This document shows, piece by piece, positions 5,541 to 9,340 of a stretch of DNA of 9,340 nucleotides. Source of the DNA: Candidatus Dadabacteria bacterium (GTDB lineage Bacteria; Desulfobacterota_D; UBA1144; Nemesobacterales; UBA2774); the NCBI GenBank assembly GCA_030632765.1, contig DAOVUC010000047.1, forward strand, positions 1 through 9,340. The letters are read 5' to 3'. The notes beneath the pieces were generated by a model. That model ran no database searches. It saw only the letters and a list, made by a program, of their open reading frames with translations, and had not been told where the DNA came from. The translations under genes and the position numbers were made by a program. How positions within the stretch are numbered: position 1 is the stretch's first letter; every line of letters starts with the position of its first letter.

Positions 5541-7926
5541 AAAGTCAATGTTTTATAGGTATTTTCTAATTTCATCCGCCTTTTTGCTGCTATTCATAAT
5601 TGGATGCGGCAACAAATATTTATCCCAAAATACGCCCCAATCAACTATTGCGGGCATTCATATGTATAATGATTATAATGATCCGGAAATCAAAATTGTT
5701 GATAGAGACTACTACACTAGAAACTATAGAACTCAAGGGAATATTAAGCCCAGCTTCTTTTTCTTAAACCCTAATATCCAGGCTTGGAAGACTTATTACC
5801 ATTTTGAAAACATCTTTATAGAACTTCCTGATATTGCCCCCGATTACGAAAATGAAATCCCGGTTGTATTAAACGACAGGGTTATGCATTACATGAATTA
5901 TTTCCAGACCAGAGGCCGCAAAACGTTTAGTATTTGGCTTGCAAGGTCGGGAAAATATATACCGAACATGAAAACAATCTTGCAGCAGCGAGGGATGCCT
6001 ACCGATTTAGTCTATCTTGCTATGATAGAGAGTGGATTTAATGTAAAAGCACGCTCTCACGCTGCAGCTGTAGGCCCATGGCAGTTCATTAAACCTACAG
6101 CTAAACGTTATGGACTAAGAGTGGATTCTTGGGTAGATGAAAGAATGGATCCAAAGAAATCTACAGAAGCGGCAGCCAGTTATCTAGGCGACCTATACGC
6201 AATGTTTCATTCATGGGAGCTAGCGGCCGCAGGTTATAACTGTGGGGAAGATAGGGTACAAAACGCCATAGATAAATATCAGATTAATGATTTCTGGCAA
6301 ATCTCAGAATTCACACTTCCTAAAGAAACTAAGAATTATGTCCCAAAACTAATGGCAGCTCTCATAATCTCCAGAGATCCCGCAAAATACGGATTTGTAG
6401 GAATTAGCTACCATGAACCTGTACCTTTTGAAACAATAAGAGTTGCTCCTCAAAAGAGCTTGAGTGAGATCGCAAGAGTAATAGGGGTTAGCAAAACACA
6501 ATTAATCGAATTAAATCCTGCCTTGATACATAACGCAACCCCTCCCGGAAACCCTTACCCTATACATGTGCCTCCCGGCTACGCCTCAATAGTTACTCAA
6601 AAAAGTCAACAAATAGCTTCACTTAAAAATGTTAACCCACAGATCGCAAGAAGTAGTGGTACATATAGACACAGGGTAAGACGCGGGGATACGCTGGGTA
6701 AAATTGCAGGGAAATACGGTACAAGCGTCTCTAAAATAAAGAGAGCCAACGGTCTTAAGAGCTCAACAATTAGAGTTGGACAGAGATTAAAAATACCCGG
6801 CCGCTCGACTCCGACATATTCATCATCTAAAAACGCCACATATACTGTTAAGTATAAAGTTAAATCCGGCGATACTCTAGGTGCAATAGCGGCAAGACAT
6901 AGGGTTAGCGCTTCATCTATCAGAAGAGCAAACGGGATCAAAGGCTCATTAATACGAACAGGTCAAGTAATAACAATTCCGGGGGCTTCAGGGCGATATT
7001 ACGCGGATGATACAAGCGCCAAGAAAAGCACTAAGATCGCAAAGTACAAAGTTAAATCAGGCGATACTTTAGGAGGCATCGCAGCTAAACACAGGGTCAG
7101 TATTACTACCATAAAAAGAGCAAATGGAATTAAAGGTTCAAACATAAGAACTGGGCAAACGCTCAGTATTCCCTATATTACAAACGGAAGCACTACCAGT
7201 ACAAGCACCAAAACAGCAAGTGCTAGAAGTTATAATTACAAAGTTAAATCAGGCGACACTCTCGGCGGTATAGCACAGAAGCATGGTGTCAGACTAAGCT
7301 CGCTAAAGAGCGCTAATAATATAAAGGGCTCAACCATCAGAAGGGGGCAAGTACTCACAATACCTGGTTCAAACGGTTCTTACTCAAGCTCGAGCGCACC
7401 CTCCAGTAACAGCAAACCCGCCAAATACAAAGTTAGATCAGGTGATACTCTGGGAAGCATTGCACAGAAACATGGAGTTAGACTTGCATCCATTAAAAGT
7501 GCAAACAATATAAAAGGCTCAACCATTAGAGTCGGCCAGACACTGTCCATACCGGGTTCTAACGGTTCTTACTCAAGCTCGAGCGCTCCCTCCAGTAACA
7601 GCAAACCCGCCAAGTACAAAGTTAGGTCAGGCGATACTTTGGGCGGAATTGCCCAGAAACACGGAGTCAGGGTTGCATCACTAAAAAGTGCAAATAACAT
7701 TTCTGGATCTTCAATCAAAATCGGTCAAACTTTGGATATACCAAATGGAAACTATAGCTCTAAAAAGTCTTCAAACGGGGGCCCTGTAAGTTATAAAGTA
7801 AGATCAGGGGACACTCTCTGGGAAATAGCTAACAAACATAATGTAACAGTTGCCAATATTAAAAAATGGAATAATCTAAACTCTAACAGCCTAGCCCCGG
7901 GCAAAAAATTAACAATTTACAAATAA
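5521..7926 (+). CDS. MltD-like lytic murein transglycosylase lipoprotein with seven LysM domains
   Basis: A membrane-bound lytic transglycosylase (family 1D/MltD type) that cuts the MurNAc-GlcNAc bond of peptidoglycan to give 1,6-anhydro ends. Numbering from the ATG at 5521 (801 aa), a basic n-region (KKK) and hydrophobic stretch end in a lipobox (FIIGC, C29), so it should be lipidated and periplasm-facing. The SLT domain spans about 154-282, with catalytic E170 in MIESGF, AVGPWQFI, and the AAGYNCGEDRV segment. A degenerate LysM-like segment (about 306-353) precedes seven canonical peptidoglycan-binding LysM modules at about 382-426, 445-487, 509-551, 573-615, 636-678, 699-741 and 758-800, joined by Ser/Thr-rich linkers at a 59-64 aa period. 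E. coli MltD has far fewer LysM domains. The start is uncertain: TTG 5512, ATG 5521 and ATG 5548 all keep the signal peptide and none has a clear ribosome site. It follows pfk by about 60 nt. Confidence 0.93.
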   Translation: MMICDKKKSMFYRYFLISSAFLLLFIIGCGNKYLSQNTPQSTIAGIHMYNDYNDPEIKIVDRDYYTRNYRTQGNIKPSFFFLNPNIQAWKTYYHFENIFIELPDIAPDYENEIPVVLNDRVMHYMNYFQTRGRKTFSIWLARSGKYIPNMKTILQQRGMPTDLVYLAMIESGFNVKARSHAAAVGPWQFIKPTAKRYGLRVDSWVDERMDPKKSTEAAASYLGDLYAMFHSWELAAAGYNCGEDRVQNAIDKYQINDFWQISEFTLPKETKNYVPKLMAALIISRDPAKYGFVGISYHEPVPFETIRVAPQKSLSEIARVIGVSKTQLIELNPALIHNATPPGNPYPIHVPPGYASIVTQKSQQIASLKNVNPQIARSSGTYRHRVRRGDTLGKIAGKYGTSVSKIKRANGLKSSTIRVGQRLKIPGRSTPTYSSSKNATYTVKYKVKSGDTLGAIAARHRVSASSIRRANGIKGSLIRTGQVITIPGASGRYYADDTSAKKSTKIAKYKVKSGDTLGGIAAKHRVSITTIKRANGIKGSNIRTGQTLSIPYITNGSTTSTSTKTASARSYNYKVKSGDTLGGIAQKHGVRLSSLKSANNIKGSTIRRGQVLTIPGSNGSYSSSSAPSSNSKPAKYKVRSGDTLGSIAQKHGVRLASIKSANNIKGSTIRVGQTLSIPGSNGSYSSSSAPSSNSKPAKYKVRSGDTLGGIAQKHGVRVASLKSANNISGSSIKIGQTLDIPNGNYSSKKSSNGGPVSYKVRSGDTLWEIANKHNVTVANIKKWNNLNSNSLAPGKKLTIYK
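6664..7923 (+). repeat. LysM-encoding tandem repeat array (7 units of about 63 codons)
   Basis: Seven in-frame repeats begin at about 6664, 6853, 7045, 7237, 7426, 7615 and 7792, with spacings of 189, 192, 192, 189, 189 and 177 bp. Each encodes a YKVxSGDTLxxIAxKH start and a GQxLxIP end. Units 4 to 6 are the most alike in protein sequence; the last differs most (DTLWEIA, linker shorter). Confidence 0.9.
7366..7644 (+). repeat. Near-identical 90-nt direct repeat (7366-7455 and 7555-7644)
   Basis: Two copies 189 bp apart encode the linker GSNGSYSSSSAPSSNSKP plus the start of the next LysM. By direct alignment they differ at 7 of 90 positions. In the 60-nt linker part only 3 positions differ, all silent. 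The domain DNA next to the linker is much more diverged. Confidence 0.9.
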
Positions 7927-7965
7927 TTACTGCCTTATCCCCCTAAAATAAGTACTTTATATTAA

Positions 7966-8613
7966 ATGAAACAGAATTCACACAACTTGAAGCAGGCCTA
8001 CACACAAAAGAAAAGACTAATCAGAGCGAGATTAAACGATTTCCAGAAAATTATAAGAACCGCAGATGACAACAGGTTATTTGAAGAGCTTACTTTTTGT
8101 ATTTGCACTGCAGGCGCTAGTGCAAAGATGGGTCTTAAATCAGTTGACGCAATGAGGGATATACTCCCAAACGGGAGTTTAAGCAAACTCCGGAAAAGAC
8201 TCGATGGTGTACACAGATATCCAAATGCCCGACCTACCTACGTAATACACACTAGAGAGTATTTAAAGCGTGAATACGATTTTAAGATTAAGGATTTACT
8301 CAAATCATTTCAAGATCCTATTGAGAGAAGAGATTTTTTTGCTAAGAACAAAAATATCAAGGGTATCGGATACAAAGAGTCGAGCCACTTTTTAAGAAAT
8401 ATAGGATTTTCAGGTTACGCCATACTGGATAAGCATATTCTAAACACGCTCTATGAACTGAAGATCATTAAAAGCCCAAAACCACCAACGACAAGAGATA
8501 AATATTTAGAGATCGAGGATAAGTTTAAAGAATTTGCTGATAATATTGGAATTCATATAGATGAACTGGACCTTCTTCTCTGGAGCGAAAAAACAGGGGA
8601 GATACTAAAATAA
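7966..8613 (+). CDS. ogg: N-glycosylase/DNA lyase, Ogg2-type (8-oxoguanine DNA glycosylase)
   Basis: A bifunctional base-excision repair enzyme that removes 8-oxoguanine from DNA and nicks the backbone by beta-elimination. This 215-aa protein matches the Ogg2 family (the Methanocaldococcus jannaschii Ogg type) of the HhH-GPD superfamily. The helix-hairpin-helix reads IKGIGYKESSHFLRNIG (131-147), with K137 as the Schiff-base lysine, and the catalytic Asp is D155 in YAILDKHIL. The 18-residue Lys-Asp spacing is that of the family. The N-terminal helices carry the family-like LFEELTFCICTAGASAKMG (39-57). The protein ends exactly in Lys (GEILK), consistent with the conserved C-terminal lysine known in Ogg2 to help distinguish 8-oxoG from G. 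The length is typical. The start at 7966 has no Shine-Dalgarno sequence but has AT-rich -10-like hexamers just upstream (TACTTT 7953-7958). The upstream transglycosylase gene ends 39 nt before. Confidence 0.92.
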   Translation: MKQNSHNLKQAYTQKKRLIRARLNDFQKIIRTADDNRLFEELTFCICTAGASAKMGLKSVDAMRDILPNGSLSKLRKRLDGVHRYPNARPTYVIHTREYLKREYDFKIKDLLKSFQDPIERRDFFAKNKNIKGIGYKESSHFLRNIGFSGYAILDKHILNTLYELKIIKSPKPPTTRDKYLEIEDKFKEFADNIGIHIDELDLLLWSEKTGEILK

Positions 8614-8638
8614 ATATATCCATATTCTAAGCAATATA

Positions 8639-9340
8639 TCATCTTGTCAATTCTTTGGGACTTTTTCCACTTCGCCAATGGTCCTCTATTTTCTCTAAAC
8701 TCTGCCCGTTAGTTTCCGGAATTAGAAAGTAAAACATCAGCAATGTAATAATTACAAAAAATCCATAGAACCAAAAGGTTCCCGTCTTTCCGATAAATCC
8801 TACAAGCGGCAGAAATGTAAGAGTAACAAGCCAGGTTGTTCCCCAGTTAGTAAGAGATCCAAGACTCATTGCTTTACCGCGAACTTTTGTTGGATAAATT
8901 TCAGATATTAACAACCAAAACACCGGTCTAGGTCCCACAGACCAGGCACCGATATATATGAGTAAGCTCCCAAGCGTTATCCATTTCACATATTCGCTCG
9001 TGCCATCGAACATGAATGTAATTCCCATAACTGTAAGACTTATCGTAACGCCTATCAATCCGACTATCATTAATGGACGACGCCCCACTCTGTCGACTAG
9101 GGCGAGGGTTGCAAAAGTCATAACTGTATTTACAATCCCTATCCCCACTGTTGCGAGTATGGCAAATGAGGCTATCTTAAAGCCTGAAAGCTCAAGTATC
9201 GTGGGAGAATATCCATACAGAATTATGCTGAATCCAGCTAACCCTCTACAGAATGCCAGACCTACCCCTAACAGCACTGCCCGTCTGACTGAGGGTTTAA
9301 GCAGCTCACCCCAGCTACTGCCATGTTTGCTCATGCTCGA
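8639..9340 (-). CDS. MFS sugar-porter-family transporter, C-terminal half (5' end outside window)
   Basis: This is the C-terminal six-helix bundle (TM7-TM12) of a major facilitator superfamily sugar porter, an inner-membrane secondary transporter. The frame continues past the right edge (two more codons visible), so the ATG at 9334 is probably internal and the N-terminal bundle is missing from view. Family marks are WGELLKPSVRRA before TM7, DRVGRRPLM between TM8 and TM9, GPRPVFWLLISEIYPTKVRG around TM10, and the terminal PETNGQSLEKIE. The Trp residues of TM10 and TM11 (PVFW, TNW) match those in XylE-like porters. In TM7 the usual QQxxGxN sugar-binding pattern is absent: the segment reads CRGLAGFS, so the two Gln and the Asn positions are Arg/Gly and Ser. 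The substrate may not be a typical hexose or pentose. It converges with the ogg gene, 25 bp apart. Confidence 0.88.
   Translation of the reverse strand, partial: SSMSKHGSSWGELLKPSVRRAVLLGVGLAFCRGLAGFSIILYGYSPTILELSGFKIASFAILATVGIGIVNTVMTFATLALVDRVGRRPLMIVGLIGVTISLTVMGITFMFDGTSEYVKWITLGSLLIYIGAWSVGPRPVFWLLISEIYPTKVRGKAMSLGSLTNWGTTWLVTLTFLPLVGFIGKTGTFWFYGFFVIITLLMFYFLIPETNGQSLEKIEDHWRSGKSPKELTR

Noticed and set aside
7934..7952. Inverted repeat CTTAT / ATAAG after the transglycosylase gene as a terminator
   Set aside because: The stem is only 5 bp, AT-rich, with a 9-nt loop and no clean T-run, so it is not a convincing intrinsic terminator.
8614..8639. ATATAT inverted repeat between the convergent ogg and MFS genes as a bidirectional terminator
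   Set aside because: The arms are six A/T pairs only, with no GC stem or strong T-tract; expected by chance in AT-rich DNA.
1..9340. Defence island, mobile element or multi-gene undescribed system
   Set aside because: All genes fall in known housekeeping or envelope families, with no transposase, integrase, flanking repeats, toxin-antitoxin pair or phage genes; interest lies in individual proteins.

Overview
The window comes from a diderm (Gram-negative-type) bacterium. It encodes the C-terminal end of a TamB-like outer-membrane biogenesis protein, a lipoprotein murein transglycosylase with a clear lipobox, and a relative of KdsC, the phosphatase of Kdo/LPS synthesis. Base composition is moderately AT-rich by eye. 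The AT-rich genes, a PPi-PFK-like phosphofructokinase and an Ogg2-type glycosylase would fit an under-sampled lineage near Desulfobacterota or Dadabacteria, but that placement is a guess. There are no RNA genes, insertion sequences, CRISPR arrays or phage genes that I can support. Coding density is high; the largest gap is 166 bp (3303-3468).

Layout. The left edge (2-1096, +) is the 3' end of tamB. It converges with a minus-strand block: an NTF2/SnoaL-like protein (1109-1537), the epoxyqueuosine reductase QueG (1618-2748) and a KdsC-like HAD protein (2805-3302). A divergent intergenic region with promoter-like sequences on both strands separates this block from a plus-strand run: rhomboid protease (3469-4170), 6-phosphofructokinase (4205-5461), MltD-like transglycosylase with seven canonical LysM domains (about 5521-7926), and Ogg2-type 8-oxoguanine glycosylase (7966-8613). 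The right edge (8639-9340, -) is the C-terminal half of a sugar-porter-family MFS transporter that runs out of the window.

Functionally this is mostly a housekeeping neighbourhood: envelope assembly and peptidoglycan remodelling (TamB, transglycosylase, possibly the KdsC relative), tRNA modification (QueG), glycolysis (PFK), base-excision repair (Ogg2), membrane proteolysis (rhomboid) and transport. The genes do not look like one pathway, and I see no coherent undescribed multi-gene system.

The items most worth a second look are: the KdsC-like protein, which keeps the fold signatures but has lost both motif I aspartates, the motif III lysine and part of motif IV (a probable pseudoenzyme); the unusually long LysM array, with inter-domain linkers far more alike in DNA than the domains beside them; a perfect TTGACA overlapping a possible start of the transglycosylase gene; a phosphofructokinase with a mixed nucleotide/PPi signature and a substituted active-site residue; and an MFS porter lacking the usual TM7 sugar-binding residues.
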